A DNA stretch of 64,000 nt, taken from NCBI RefSeq assembly GCF_000325665.1, contig NC_019908.1, positions 930,001-994,000 of the forward strand. The letters run 5' to 3'. The DNA is from Brachyspira pilosicoli P43/6/78 (GTDB lineage: Bacteria > Spirochaetota > Brachyspiria > Brachyspirales > Brachyspiraceae). The position numbers and the translations under genes are program-made. The notes under the pieces are model-generated. The model worked only from the letters and a program-made list of their open reading frames with translations, was not told where the DNA came from and made no database searches. Positions 1-8,641 of the stretch are shown piece after piece. Numbering within the stretch: position 1 is the stretch's first letter; the number at the start of each line of letters is the position of its first letter.

Positions 1-714
1 AATGATATCACTTTATTTGACAAAACTGTAGCAGAAAAAAGTATTTATACAAATGACTATCATTTAGGATATGTTACAAGAATGGAAATAGATAAAAACA
101 TAGCTGACAGAGTATTTACAAACACACAAATTACTACTAATACCCTACTCTCTCCTATCAATGTTAATGGGGTTTACTATGTTGTATTAGTTAATGATAT
201 AAGACTTCCAGAAAAATACACCGATGTTAATTCTGGAGTTTTAAGAGACAGTTATTTAAATGATAATCTTAAAGTATTAGTTGAAGCAGAAAAATCTAAA
301 CAAGTAGAAATATTGAAAAATGCTGTTGCAAATAACAATAATTTTGCAGCTTTAAATAACAATAATAATATTAAATACTACAAATCTTCAGCACCATTTT
401 ATTATTCTCAAGGTTTTATAAATTCTACTGATAAAAATGTTATACCAGATTCATCTAGCCCTATATTTAACAGCACTGTATTTTCTTTGAATGTAGGAGA
501 TAAAAGCGAGGTTATAAAATTAAACAATGGTGTCGCTGTTATAAAGGTTTTATCAGAAGAGAAAGCTGATATAAACAGATTAGCATCATTAGATACAGCT
601 CAAAAAAATGCAGCAAGAAAAGAATTATTAAATGCATCTGTTGCTAATATTTCTATAGAATGGGAAAATAGAAGTATGGAAGATGCTAAAATAAAAAGAC
701 ATAAAGTAAGATAA
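1..714 (+). CDS. Peptidyl-prolyl isomerase (PpiD/SurA-like), C-terminal part
   Basis: The frame is open from the first base, so the gene starts upstream and only the last 237 or so residues are here. The first internal Met is at 82 but need not be the start. The segment around 409-570 (SQGFINS ... FSLNVGDKSEVIKLNNGVAVIKV) has the pattern of a parvulin domain's end, where the substrate-facing strands carry 'F.L..G..S.vi....g..i.kv'. This is the family of periplasmic folding factors PpiD/SurA/PrsA. The protein ends in a basic tail (KIKRHKVR). A small gene follows 14 bases later on the same strand. Family call is moderately sure; the exact subfamily cannot be decided without the N-terminus. Confidence 0.6.
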   Translation, partial: NDITLFDKTVAEKSIYTNDYHLGYVTRMEIDKNIADRVFTNTQITTNTLLSPINVNGVYYVVLVNDIRLPEKYTDVNSGVLRDSYLNDNLKVLVEAEKSKQVEILKNAVANNNNFAALNNNNNIKYYKSSAPFYYSQGFINSTDKNVIPDSSSPIFNSTVFSLNVGDKSEVIKLNNGVAVIKVLSEEKADINRLASLDTAQKNAARKELLNASVANISIEWENRSMEDAKIKRHKVR

Positions 715-728
715 AATTAGGGGTATTT

Positions 729-1049
729 ATGTTTGATAATAACGTACATTATATAAGAAAAGAATTAGAATCTATATACAATGTTGTAGTAGAGCATTTA
801 GGTAAAGAGTTATTAAGCAAAGAGATAAAAAAGCTTGAATATGAGCCTAAATTAGACAGAATAAATATCAATGATTTTATTTTTATAAGACTTACATTTG
901 AAAACAAAGAAGACCATAAAGAATTATTTTATGAGATATATATAGAAGATGAAAACGGTAATGCCTTAGAAAACTCAATGATAAATGTAGAGCGTCCGTT
1001 CTCTAAACTTGTAGATAAAATAGATTATCTTATAAAACTAGATTATTAA
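729..1049 (+). CDS. Hypothetical protein, 106 aa
   Basis: A small soluble acidic protein with no signal peptide or membrane segment. Start ATG at 729 has a purine-rich AGGGG seven bases upstream and lies 14 bases after the preceding isomerase gene, so the two are probably cotranscribed. The sequence (MFDNNVHYIRKELESIYN ...) shows alternating helix and strand but no motif I recognise. It is followed by a long non-coding stretch containing palindromic repeats. Function unknown. Confidence 0.6.
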   Translation: MFDNNVHYIRKELESIYNVVVEHLGKELLSKEIKKLEYEPKLDRININDFIFIRLTFENKEDHKELFYEIYIEDENGNALENSMINVERPFSKLVDKIDYLIKLDY

Positions 1050-1204
1050 TTATTTTGTAGTATAGTTTTATATATACTTATCTAAAGAGTATATTAATAA
1101 ATATTTATGTTGTTTTTAGTTTAATAATTTATATTATATATAAAATAATATTATTTTCTTAATTTACACTTTGGCTAAACGTAATAGAAAAACTTAAATA
1201 TTTG

Positions 1205-1275
1205 CACTTTCGCGAAGCGTGCCTAAATGGCAAAAACTTTAACGAATTCCGCAAAGCGAATGCGGGAAAAAGTAG
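1205..1275. repeat. Palindromic intergenic repeat, module B (copy 1)
   Basis: Within the 530-base gap between 1050 and 1583 there is a GC-richer block. It contains the palindrome TTCGCGAA (about 1209-1216) and a second imperfect palindrome at 1234-1275 running from AACTTTAACGAA through CGCAAAGCGAATGCG to AAAAAGTAG. The second part closely matches 49936-49978 (ACTTTGACGAAGTCCGCAG ... AAAAAAGTAG) in the same orientation. No ORF with a ribosome binding site covers it. Seen in sequence; its class (REP- or MITE-like) is inference. Confidence 0.6.
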
Positions 1276-1328
1276 AATAAAACAAATACATATATTAATA
1301 TAAAAAAATATTTGTTTAAATTAACATT

Positions 1329-1415
1329 TGCAGGGCTTTGCCCTTAATGAAGTACACACCGTGCAGCACCCTACTTCTTTTGCTGCCGCAAAGAAGCAAA
1401 AAGGCTGCATTTTTA
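1329..1415. repeat. Palindromic intergenic repeat, module A (copy 1)
   Basis: A second GC-richer block of the same gap. It starts with a small hairpin (AGGGCTTTGCCCT, 1332-1344) and continues to a near-palindrome at 1374-1396 (CTTCTTTTGC, TGC, CGCAAAGAAG). It then runs into CAAAAAGGCTGCATTTTT. The last ~45 bases match 49808-49872 almost base for base except for a ~20-base insertion in the loop of the other copy. It is separated from module B by about 53 AT-rich bases. The rest of the gap (1050-1200, 1416-1527) is plain AT-rich DNA with nothing recognised. Confidence 0.6.
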
Positions 1416-1527
1416 TGGAATATATCTACAAACATATATTATTATTTAATATATATTCATAATCAGTAAAATTAAAACAACATAAATATTTATTAAAGCA
1501 AATAATAATATAGTTTTAAGTATGCAA

Positions 1528-1560
1528 TAAAAAAGGCTTAAGGAGTAATTCCCTAAGCCT
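1528..1560 (-). terminator. Intrinsic terminator of the lipoprotein gene
   Basis: On the minus strand, AGGCTTA and TAAGCCT (1554-1560 with 1534-1540) form a 7-bp stem extended by GG/CC. The stem is followed by six or more U residues (A-run at 1528-1534 on the plus strand). It lies 24 bases beyond the stop of the minus-strand lipoprotein gene that ends at 1584. Confidence 0.8.
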
Positions 1561-1583
1561 CTAAAACTATTTATAAAAGTAAA

Positions 1584-2285
1584 TCATTTTGCTTTTACAG
1601 ATAACACATATTTATCGCCATAAGCTCTAGGAGAGTTGTTTGCAATATCTTTTATTAATTGTTGTAACTCTCTTGATACTTCATCTCTAGTGTCACCATC
1701 AACAATATATAGAGTATCTTCATCTGCTAAATAATAAGCTTCAAATTCAGTATCTCTATCATTATCATTCATTTCTTTATTTTGAACTATACAAGCATTT
1801 CTACTTTTTTCACCTGATAAATTTGCTATACTTCCATCGTTAACAGTAATATCAGCAATCCAAGTTAATGTAGAATATTCATCTCTTCCGTCTAATACAC
1901 CATTTTCATATTCTCTTTGAACCATTTTTGAACTAGGGTCAAAGAATATAAAAGTTTCTTCTGTTTCTAATTTACCATCATCATAATCACTTTCTGATTG
2001 ATACCAAGTTGTAGAATAAAGTCTCTCTAAAACACTATAAGTTCCACTTTCAGGATTAGTATTTTCTCCTAATGTAACATCTCCAGATGCTTGAGCAGTT
2101 ACTTGAGCTGATACTGAAAGAGAAACACTACTTTGAGTATTAGGTGTTCCATCTTTTACAGATTTGTTTAAACTAGGTATATTTTTAGTAACTAAACTTT
2201 CTGTAGCTCCGCCTGCTCCATTACTATCAGCACAAGAAATTGCTGCCATTGATATAATAGATATTATTAATAAAAATTTTTTCAT
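1584..2285 (-). CDS. Exported lipoprotein, unknown function, 233 aa
   Basis: An open frame extends to 2333, but the ATG at 2285 is chosen because AAGGGGAG sits nine bases before it and translation then begins with a clean lipoprotein signal (MKKFLLIISIISMAAISC, Cys at residue 18). The mature protein begins with a Ser/Gly/Thr-rich linker. It then has a globular part with regularly placed aromatic residues (STTWYQSESDYDDGKLETEETFIFF ...) that reads like a small beta-rich, lipocalin-type fold. No family recognised. It stands alone between gyrA and a terminator. Anchoring side (periplasm or surface) cannot be told. Confidence 0.65.
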   Translation of the reverse strand: MKKFLLIISIISMAAISCADSNGAGGATESLVTKNIPSLNKSVKDGTPNTQSSVSLSVSAQVTAQASGDVTLGENTNPESGTYSVLERLYSTTWYQSESDYDDGKLETEETFIFFDPSSKMVQREYENGVLDGRDEYSTLTWIADITVNDGSIANLSGEKSRNACIVQNKEMNDNDRDTEFEAYYLADEDTLYIVDGDTRDEVSRELQQLIKDIANNSPRAYGDKYVLSVKAK

Positions 2286-2440
2286 TGGATTTTTCTCCCC
2301 TTCATTGTTGTTTATGTATATATTATAACACAAAAGAATATACTTTGTAAAGTTTTTTTTACTATTTTTTTAAAAAAATTAAGTTTTTTTTACTATTTTT
2401 TTCACAAATTTCATCTTTTTTTACTATATTTTTATATTTT

Positions 2441-5035
2441 TTACTTATTTTTACTTTTTAGAGTAATCGTAAAATATAAAAAAGCCCGTATTAAAAAATA
2501 CAGGCTTAATAATATAATTTTTTGTTTGTTTATTTTTATTTTTTCAGTATCTGCAGGTACTACAGCTAAATCGCTTACTTTAGCACCATCAGAAATATTA
2601 ACTATTTTTACACCCTTAGCGTTTCTTCCTAACTCTGGTATAGAATCAGCTTTTATCTTTATAGTCATGTCATCTGTAGTAACAACCATTATCTCATCTT
2701 TATCGCCTACAGTTTTTACGCTAACCACATTTCCTGTTTTATTATCAGGCTTAATATAAATCTGACCTTTTCCGCCTCTTCCTTTAGCATTAAACTGCTT
2801 AGAAGAAAGTCTCTTACCTATACCATTCTCAGTGATAACTATTAATGATTCGCCTTTATGTATTCCGTTTCCAGATACACAAATATCATTATCATCTAAA
2901 GTAATACCCTTAACACCAGCAGCGGCTCTTCCCATATTTCTTACTTTCTGTTCATTTATTCTCAAAGCAAGACCAGAAGCAGTAGTCATAATAAAGTCAT
3001 CACCGCTTTCAACAGCAGATACACCTATAAGCTCATCATTATTCTCTAATGTTAAAGCAAGTATACCCCTCTTCTTAGCATTCTCAAGATGTTTAAGCTC
3101 CATCTTTTTAATAGTACCCATCTTAGTAACCATTATAATAGATTGTTTAGGGTTAAAGTCAGATACAGTAAAGTAGCTTGTAATTTTTTCATCTGGTGCC
3201 AAATTAAGTATAAACTTTATACTCTTACCTTGTGAAGTTTTTGTTAGAGCAGGAATCTCATGCACCTTCATCCAGAAAGCCTTACCTCTGTCGGTAAATA
3301 TAAACAAATAATCTTTAGTAGAAGCAACGAATAAGTGTTCTATATAATGTTCGCCTTGAGATTTTCCGCCTTGTACACCTACTCCGCCCCTTCCTTGCGT
3401 ACGATAGCTTGAAGCAGGTACTCTCTTAATAAAGCCCTGAGTAGTGATAGATACTGCCACATCTTCATCATGAATCAAATCTTCTTCATCAATTTCAGTA
3501 TCATTAGTTTTACCTATTATCTCACTTCTTCTGTCATCGCCGTATTTTTCTGCTATATTTTTAAGTTCATCTTTAATAACAGCAAGTATTTTTTCTGGGT
3601 GAGCAAGTAAGTCTTCACAATAAGCAATAAACTCTCTTAATTGCTGTAATTCTTGTTCTATTTTGAGTTTTTCTAAAGCAGTCAAACGTTTAAGAGGCAT
3701 ATCGAGTATAGCTTGAGCTTGTTTTTCTGATAGCTTAAACTTACTCATTAAAGTGTTTCTTGCAGCTTCTGTGTTTTCGCTCTGCCTAATTATTCTTATA
3801 ACCTCTTCAATATTAGCCTGAGCTATTAATAAGCCCTCTAATATATGTGCTTTTGCTTTAGCTTGATTTAAATCATATTCTGTTCTTTTTGTTATTACTT
3901 CAACTCTATGATCAACAAAATATTTTATAAGCTCTTTTAAGTTTAATACTTTAGGCTCGCCATTAACCAAAGCAAGATTAATTATACCAAAAGTAATTTC
4001 TAAATCAGTATGTTTCCATAATTGATTTAAAACAATCTGAGTAGCAACACCCTTTTTAAGCTCTATTATAAGCCTAATACCAGACCTATTGCTTGACTCA
4101 TCTCTAATATCAGCAACACCCTCAATTTTACCTTGTTTAACTAACTCAGCAATCTTTTCATGCAAATTAGTCTTTACAACACCATAAGGAAGCTCTTTTA
4201 CAACAATAGCCTCTCTGTCTTTTTTTGTCTCTTCTATTTCAAGCCTAGCTCTTAATTTTATTCTTCCCTTACCAGTAGTATAAGCCTCTTTAATGCCCTC
4301 TTTACCATATATAATTCCAGCAGTAGGGAAATCAGGACCTTGTATATAACGCATTAAATCTTTAATTTCAGCATCTTGATGGTCTATATAATAAACAATA
4401 GCATTAACAACCTCTTTTAAGTTATGAGGAGGCATATTAGTAGCCATACCAATAGCAATACCCATACTTCCATTAACTAAAAGCTGAGGCACTGTTGCAG
4501 GAAGCACAGAAGGCTCTGTTCTTGAATCATCGAAGTTTGGTACAAATTTAACAGTTTCTTTTTCTATGTCATTAAGCATTTCTTCTGCGAATTTAGTCAT
4601 TCTCGCTTCAGTATAACGCATAGCAGCAGGAGGGTCATCGTCCACAGAACCAAAGTTACCCTGTCCGTCTACAAGTAAATAACGCATAGAAAAGTCTTGT
4701 GCCATTCTCACCATAGTGCCGTAAACAGCAGCATCTCCGTGCGGGTGATAGCGTGCCAACACTTCACCAACCGTAGCAGCCGACTTTTTGTATGGCTTAT
4801 CATGTGTTAAATTAGCATCATACATCGCATAAAGTATTCTTCTATGCACAGGCTTAAGTCCATCTCTTACATCTGGCAAAGCCCTTGACACTATAACACT
4901 CATAGCATAATTCAAATATGATTCTTTTAATTCATTTTCTATAGAAATATGATCAACTCTTTTTAGAATATCTTTTGTTAGTGTGGAATATTTCCTCTCT
5001 TCGGTATTATCATTATTATTCTTTTTTACAGCCAT
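2441..5035 (-). CDS. gyrA: DNA gyrase subunit A
   Basis: Type II topoisomerase subunit that breaks and rejoins DNA to introduce negative supercoils, acting with GyrB (not in this window). The 864-residue frame has the 5Y-CAP domain with the active Tyr141 in AMRYTEARM and the [14 protein letters not shown] motif at 58-71. Six beta-pinwheel repeats begin near residue 530. A degenerate GyrA box, QGRGGVG at 547-553 (usual QRRGGKG), favours gyrase over ParC. The quinolone-determining positions equivalent to E. coli Ser83 and Asp87 are Ala102 and Gly106. The last ~20 codons (after [13 protein letters not shown]) are hydrophobic, unlike the family, and run through the gene's own terminator. This suggests loss of an earlier stop. 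Single gene unit, no operon partner. Confidence 0.95.
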   Translation of the reverse strand: MAVKKNNNDNTEERKYSTLTKDILKRVDHISIENELKESYLNYAMSVIVSRALPDVRDGLKPVHRRILYAMYDANLTHDKPYKKSAATVGEVLARYHPHGDAAVYGTMVRMAQDFSMRYLLVDGQGNFGSVDDDPPAAMRYTEARMTKFAEEMLNDIEKETVKFVPNFDDSRTEPSVLPATVPQLLVNGSMGIAIGMATNMPPHNLKEVVNAIVYYIDHQDAEIKDLMRYIQGPDFPTAGIIYGKEGIKEAYTTGKGRIKLRARLEIEETKKDREAIVVKELPYGVVKTNLHEKIAELVKQGKIEGVADIRDESSNRSGIRLIIELKKGVATQIVLNQLWKHTDLEITFGIINLALVNGEPKVLNLKELIKYFVDHRVEVITKRTEYDLNQAKAKAHILEGLLIAQANIEEVIRIIRQSENTEAARNTLMSKFKLSEKQAQAILDMPLKRLTALEKLKIEQELQQLREFIAYCEDLLAHPEKILAVIKDELKNIAEKYGDDRRSEIIGKTNDTEIDEEDLIHDEDVAVSITTQGFIKRVPASSYRTQGRGGVGVQGGKSQGEHYIEHLFVASTKDYLFIFTDRGKAFWMKVHEIPALTKTSQGKSIKFILNLAPDEKITSYFTVSDFNPKQSIIMVTKMGTIKKMELKHLENAKKRGILALTLENNDELIGVSAVESGDDFIMTTASGLALRINEQKVRNMGRAAAGVKGITLDDNDICVSGNGIHKGESLIVITENGIGKRLSSKQFNAKGRGGKGQIYIKPDNKTGNVVSVKTVGDKDEIMVVTTDDMTIKIKADSIPELGRNAKGVKIVNISDGAKVSDLAVVPADTEKIKINKQKIILLSLYFLIRAFLYFTITLKSKNK
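2471..2506 (-). terminator. Intrinsic terminator of gyrA, inside the annotated frame
   Basis: AGCCTGTATT (minus strand, 2506-2497) pairs with AATACGGGCT (2492-2483) with one mismatch and an AAAA/TTTT loop. A U-rich tract covers 2482-2471. It is a convincing terminator, yet it lies upstream of the stop codon at 2441 of the gyrA reading frame. Confidence 0.8.
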
Positions 5036-5179
5036 AGAATTTTATCCTTATAGAAATATATTCAAATAATTATAACATTTACTGTAAAATTATCAATATA
5101 AAAATATAGTAAAAGCATAAGTATTTAATATGATAACAACATTATGTAAATATAATATTAAAAGATTTTTATATATCTA

Positions 5180-5208
5180 TTGACTTTTTAATTTATTTAT
5201 TATATACT
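5180..5208 (+). promoter_or_regulatory. Sigma-70 promoter for tRNA-Cys
   Basis: TTGACT at 5180-5185 and TATACT at 5203-5208 with a 17-base spacer. The predicted transcription start is only about ten bases before the tRNA at 5227. It may also transcribe the penicillin-binding protein gene that follows. Confidence 0.7.
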
Positions 5209-5226
5209 ATAACAATCAAAATATAT

Positions 5227-5298
5227 GGCGGTGTAGCCAAGTGGTAAGGCAGGAGTCTGCAAAACTCTTATTCATCGGTTCGAATCCGTTCGCCGCCT
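5227..5298 (+). tRNA. tRNA-Cys (GCA)
   Basis: Acceptor strands GGCGGTG (5227-5233) and CGCCGCC (5291-5297) pair fully with one G-U. The discriminator is U, as expected for cysteine tRNAs. The anticodon loop CTGCAAA between GGAGT and ACTCT gives anticodon GCA. The T loop TTCGAAT is present. The 3' CCA is not encoded, so it must be added by a nucleotidyltransferase. Confidence 0.95.
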
Positions 5299-5323
5299 CA
5301 TTTTTCTAATTTTTGTTAATATA

Positions 5324-7219
5324 ATGAAAAAAATATATATTTTTGCCATATTCTTCTTAGTTATCGTACTTATGCTTACTCAAAAGCTCTATGTACTAAC
5401 TATCAAAGAAAGAAAATCAACTCAAGTACTAGATGACCTATATAGACCAAGAGGAACTATTTATGACTCTAAAATGCGTCCTCTTACAATCAATATACCA
5501 GCTTACACTATATATATAGATACTCACTCTGTAGCAGAACTAGATGGTAAAGAAGGCGTTAATGTAAATGAAGGATATGATGAGATATTAAGATTACTAG
5601 GAATTACAAAAGAAAGATTTGCTGAACTATTAAAAAACAAAAGAAGAACCATAAGATTAGCACAAAATATAAGCTTAGATGTTTACAATAAAATAAAAGA
5701 AGTAAAAAACAAGTATAATATAAAAAGTATTTATGGAGATGAAAGCTATAAAAGATTTTATCCATATGGTGATATATTTGCCCATGTTATAGGATATATG
5801 AACAAATCTGAGACAGAAGGTTATGCAGGATTAGAAGCTACTTATCAAAATGTATTATCATCTGTAAATGGACAATCAAAGGATTTAGTATTAACTCTTG
5901 ACAGAGATATACAAACTATAGTAAGAAATGAAGTATTAAAAACTGTAGCAGAAAAGTCCCCTCAATCTGTTACTTTTATAGTATCTGATGTAAATACTGG
6001 TTCTATTATAGCAAATTATTCATACCCCTCTTTTGACCCTAACAACCCTTTTATATATGTGAATAATGAAAGATTAGATAGAAGTATAATGAGCACTATT
6101 TATCCAGGCTCTACAATGAAAATATTTGTAGAACTTGCTGCTTTAGAAGAGGGAGTTGTTAATAGCGATGAACTTTTTTATTGTAATGGTTATTATGATT
6201 ATAGTAAACAAACACGCATACACTGTGATTATCCACATGGAAAAATAGCTTTTAATGATATATTGAAATATAGCTGCAATTATGCTGTTGTTACTGTTGC
6301 TGAGAGAGTTGATAAAAAATTCCTATATGAATATTTAAAAAGATTTGGGTTCGGCGATGCTACAGATGTAATGGGTAAATATAAAAATGAATGGACTGGA
6401 ATATATCATGATTTAAAAGATTGGCACAGATTTTCTCGCGGTTATTTAGCAATAGGTTATGATTTGAGTGTAACACCTATGCAGATAGCTTCTTCGTATT
6501 TGCCTCTTTTAAACGGCGGATATAAAGTTCAAATGCATGTTGTAGATTCTATTTATGACGGCAAAAACAAATTAATATTAACAAACAACCTAAAAAAAGA
6601 AAGAATAATAGATGAGCAGTATTCACAAATAGCAAGACTTTTGCTTAGAAAAGGTGTTGAATCTGGTTCTACAGGAAGCAGGGCTAATTTGCTTAATATA
6701 GATGTTGTTGGTAAAACAGGTACTGCTATCACTGAAGTATATAGAGCTGGTTCTGCAGATAGAGCTGAAAAATATTATCAATCTATATTTATAGGCGGAT
6801 TTCCTTTGGAAGACCCTAAGGTTTCTATATTAGTTTTATTAGATGACCCTAAAGGTTCTGGAGGCTTAGCTGCTGGAAGAGTGGCTGCTCCGCTTTTTGC
6901 TCAGGTTGCTAATCAGATTATTCCGTATTTAGGACTTGTTGACGGAGAAATACACACTATAAACACTAATGAATTTTTATCTTTAATACCAAAAGATAAC
7001 ATTATTTATACTAATAATATTATGCCTAATATATATGGTCTTTCATTAAGAGATGCTTTAAATAATATATCTTATATAGTTTCTAATAATAATGCTAAAA
7101 TAGTTGTTCAGGGGGAAGGATATATTTATGATTATAGCCCAGAAGCCGGAAGTACAATATCGAATGAAGAGATAATACGCCTCAACCTTAAAGCTCCTAA
7201 TAGAGACACTAATAAATAA
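5324..7219 (+). CDS. Penicillin-binding protein 2 / FtsI-type transpeptidase with PASTA tail
   Basis: Class B penicillin-binding protein that cross-links peptidoglycan stem peptides in the periplasm. There is one N-terminal membrane anchor (residues 4-25). A dimerisation domain starts at RPRGTIYD (41-48). The transpeptidase domain has Ser263-Thr-Met-Lys266, Ser317-Cys-Asn319 and Lys464-Thr-Gly466, all three catalytic motifs. A single PASTA domain follows at about 570-628 (IPKDNIIYTNNIMPNIYGLS ... SPEAGS). PASTA tails are typical of division PBPs (SpoVD/FtsI group), so a septal role is likely but not proven. No mraY/mur genes are adjacent; it follows tRNA-Cys by 25 bases and precedes a sugar kinase by 22. 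The ribosome binding site is weak. Confidence 0.85.
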   Translation: MKKIYIFAIFFLVIVLMLTQKLYVLTIKERKSTQVLDDLYRPRGTIYDSKMRPLTINIPAYTIYIDTHSVAELDGKEGVNVNEGYDEILRLLGITKERFAELLKNKRRTIRLAQNISLDVYNKIKEVKNKYNIKSIYGDESYKRFYPYGDIFAHVIGYMNKSETEGYAGLEATYQNVLSSVNGQSKDLVLTLDRDIQTIVRNEVLKTVAEKSPQSVTFIVSDVNTGSIIANYSYPSFDPNNPFIYVNNERLDRSIMSTIYPGSTMKIFVELAALEEGVVNSDELFYCNGYYDYSKQTRIHCDYPHGKIAFNDILKYSCNYAVVTVAERVDKKFLYEYLKRFGFGDATDVMGKYKNEWTGIYHDLKDWHRFSRGYLAIGYDLSVTPMQIASSYLPLLNGGYKVQMHVVDSIYDGKNKLILTNNLKKERIIDEQYSQIARLLLRKGVESGSTGSRANLLNIDVVGKTGTAITEVYRAGSADRAEKYYQSIFIGGFPLEDPKVSILVLLDDPKGSGGLAAGRVAAPLFAQVANQIIPYLGLVDGEIHTINTNEFLSLIPKDNIIYTNNIMPNIYGLSLRDALNNISYIVSNNNAKIVVQGEGYIYDYSPEAGSTISNEEIIRLNLKAPNRDTNK

Positions 7220-7241
7220 TTTTTTTAAGGAGAGATATAAA

Positions 7242-8144
7242 ATGTTTAATGTACTTACATTTGGAGAACTTTTATATGATGTGTATAACGATGTATCTGT
7301 TATAGGAGGAGCACCTTTTAATTATTCAATTCAGTTATCTAGACTTTTGAATAATGATGACAAATTAAAGTTTATAACATCATTAGGTAATGATGAATTA
7401 GCTAATAATGCTATGGATTTTATAAAAAAAGAAAATATTGATTCTTCTCTAATACAAATAAACAATAATTATAATACAGGAAAAGCAACTGTATTTCTTA
7501 ATGAAAAAAAAGTTCCTGATTACATCATTCATGAAAATGCTGCTTGGGATAATATAGAATATAATGAAAAGATAGAAAATGCATTAAAAGAAAAATATGA
7601 TTTATTTTATTTCAATATTCTATCTCAAAGAAATGAATGTTCATATAATACTATAAAGAAAATATATAATAATATTAATTCTAAATACAAAATATGCGAT
7701 GTAACTTTTAGAAAAACTTATTATACAAAAGAAAAGATAAAAGAAGCATTAGAGTTTATTAATATATTAAAAATAAATGATGATGAACTTTATACTATAA
7801 AAAACATATTCTATCCGTCATTAGAAAATGATAATGAAAAGCTTTTAAAAGCAATAAACAAAGATTTCAATATTGAATATATATTTTTAACACTTGGTGC
7901 CGAGGGAGCTTCTGTACTTTATGAGGGTGAATATATATTTAGAGCATCAAATAAAGTAAAAGTAGTTGATACTGTTGGAGCTGGCGATTCGTTTGCTGCT
8001 GCTTTAAGCTACGCTATTTTAAATAATTTAGATATAAGAAAGGTACTTGATTTTGCCTCAACTGTTTCTGAACAAATGGTGCAGTTAAAGGGAGGCACTG
8101 CAAAATATAATACTCTAGAAGTAAAAAAATTATTTAATATTTAA
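7242..8144 (+). CDS. PfkB-family carbohydrate kinase (fructokinase-like)
   Basis: ATP-dependent sugar kinase of the ribokinase/PfkB family, cytoplasmic. It has the N-terminal GGAPFN substrate motif (residues 22-27). The central NTGKATVFL ... PDYIIHENAAWD segment is seen in fructokinase-like members. The C-terminal VDTVGAGDSFAAAL holds the catalytic Asp and anion hole. At 300 residues it has full family length. The start is supported by AAGGAGAG 8 bases upstream. Its stop codon overlaps by four bases the stop of the convergent minus-strand gene. The exact sugar cannot be read from the sequence. Confidence 0.85.
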   Translation: MFNVLTFGELLYDVYNDVSVIGGAPFNYSIQLSRLLNNDDKLKFITSLGNDELANNAMDFIKKENIDSSLIQINNNYNTGKATVFLNEKKVPDYIIHENAAWDNIEYNEKIENALKEKYDLFYFNILSQRNECSYNTIKKIYNNINSKYKICDVTFRKTYYTKEKIKEALEFINILKINDDELYTIKNIFYPSLENDNEKLLKAINKDFNIEYIFLTLGAEGASVLYEGEYIFRASNKVKVVDTVGAGDSFAAALSYAILNNLDIRKVLDFASTVSEQMVQLKGGTAKYNTLEVKKLFNI

Positions 8145-8636
8145 TCTTTACCTGTATAGTATTTGTATTTTGTTTTTGTTAAAAATCTTATATACTTAAA
8201 ATTGCCGGTATATATTTCTTCTTTTATAATATACTCTCTTATATTATCATAAAATGTTTGCAAATCAGTTTGCATTAATTCATCTATATAGCTAGATTTG
8301 TTTTTTGATATATAATCATAGAGTCTTTTATGAAGAAGTAAATATACATAATTTTCTGGCGGAGTACTAGATTTTATCACCCCGCTATAAACTATATCAT
8401 TAGAATTATTTTCTAAAGCTTTTTTAGCCATGTAAATATTATTGCTGTATATTGATTTACCCTCAGGCGAAAACAAATAAGAAGCATCTATATAAAAAAC
8501 ATATTCTTTATTGTCTGATGAGAGCAAATTATCAAACTTTCTTATTATTCTAAAAGTTTTATTTAGATTATAATTTTCTTGTGCGTAGAGAAAATGTATA
8601 ATTAAAAAAAACAAATAAAATAATAATTAATCTCAT
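8141..8636 (-). CDS. Exported hypothetical protein with out-of-frame signal peptide
   Basis: The uninterrupted frame runs from a TTG at 8614 with no ribosome binding site to the stop at 8141 (157 aa). A natural start ATG lies at 8636, just after the stop of the upstream gene, and encodes MRLIIILFVF before leaving frame. Between the two is a run of eight T (plus-strand A8, 8604-8611). With seven T the reading would join into one signal peptide ending ...FLIIHFLYAQ/EN. The protein is therefore probably exported but is off by one base as written. The body has no recognised domain. It is probably coupled to the transglutaminase/TPR gene in front. Phase variation, slippage or a sequencing error are all possible. 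Confidence 0.55.
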
Positions 8637-8641
8637 AATAA

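Noticed and set aside
2526-3176. Plus-strand frames opposite gyrA
   Set aside because: Antisense shadows of gyrA with no ribosome binding sites.
7242-8144. PfkB kinase as pseudouridine kinase partner of psuG
   Set aside because: It is 14 kb from psuG and its PDYIIHENAAWD segment fits fructokinase-like proteins.
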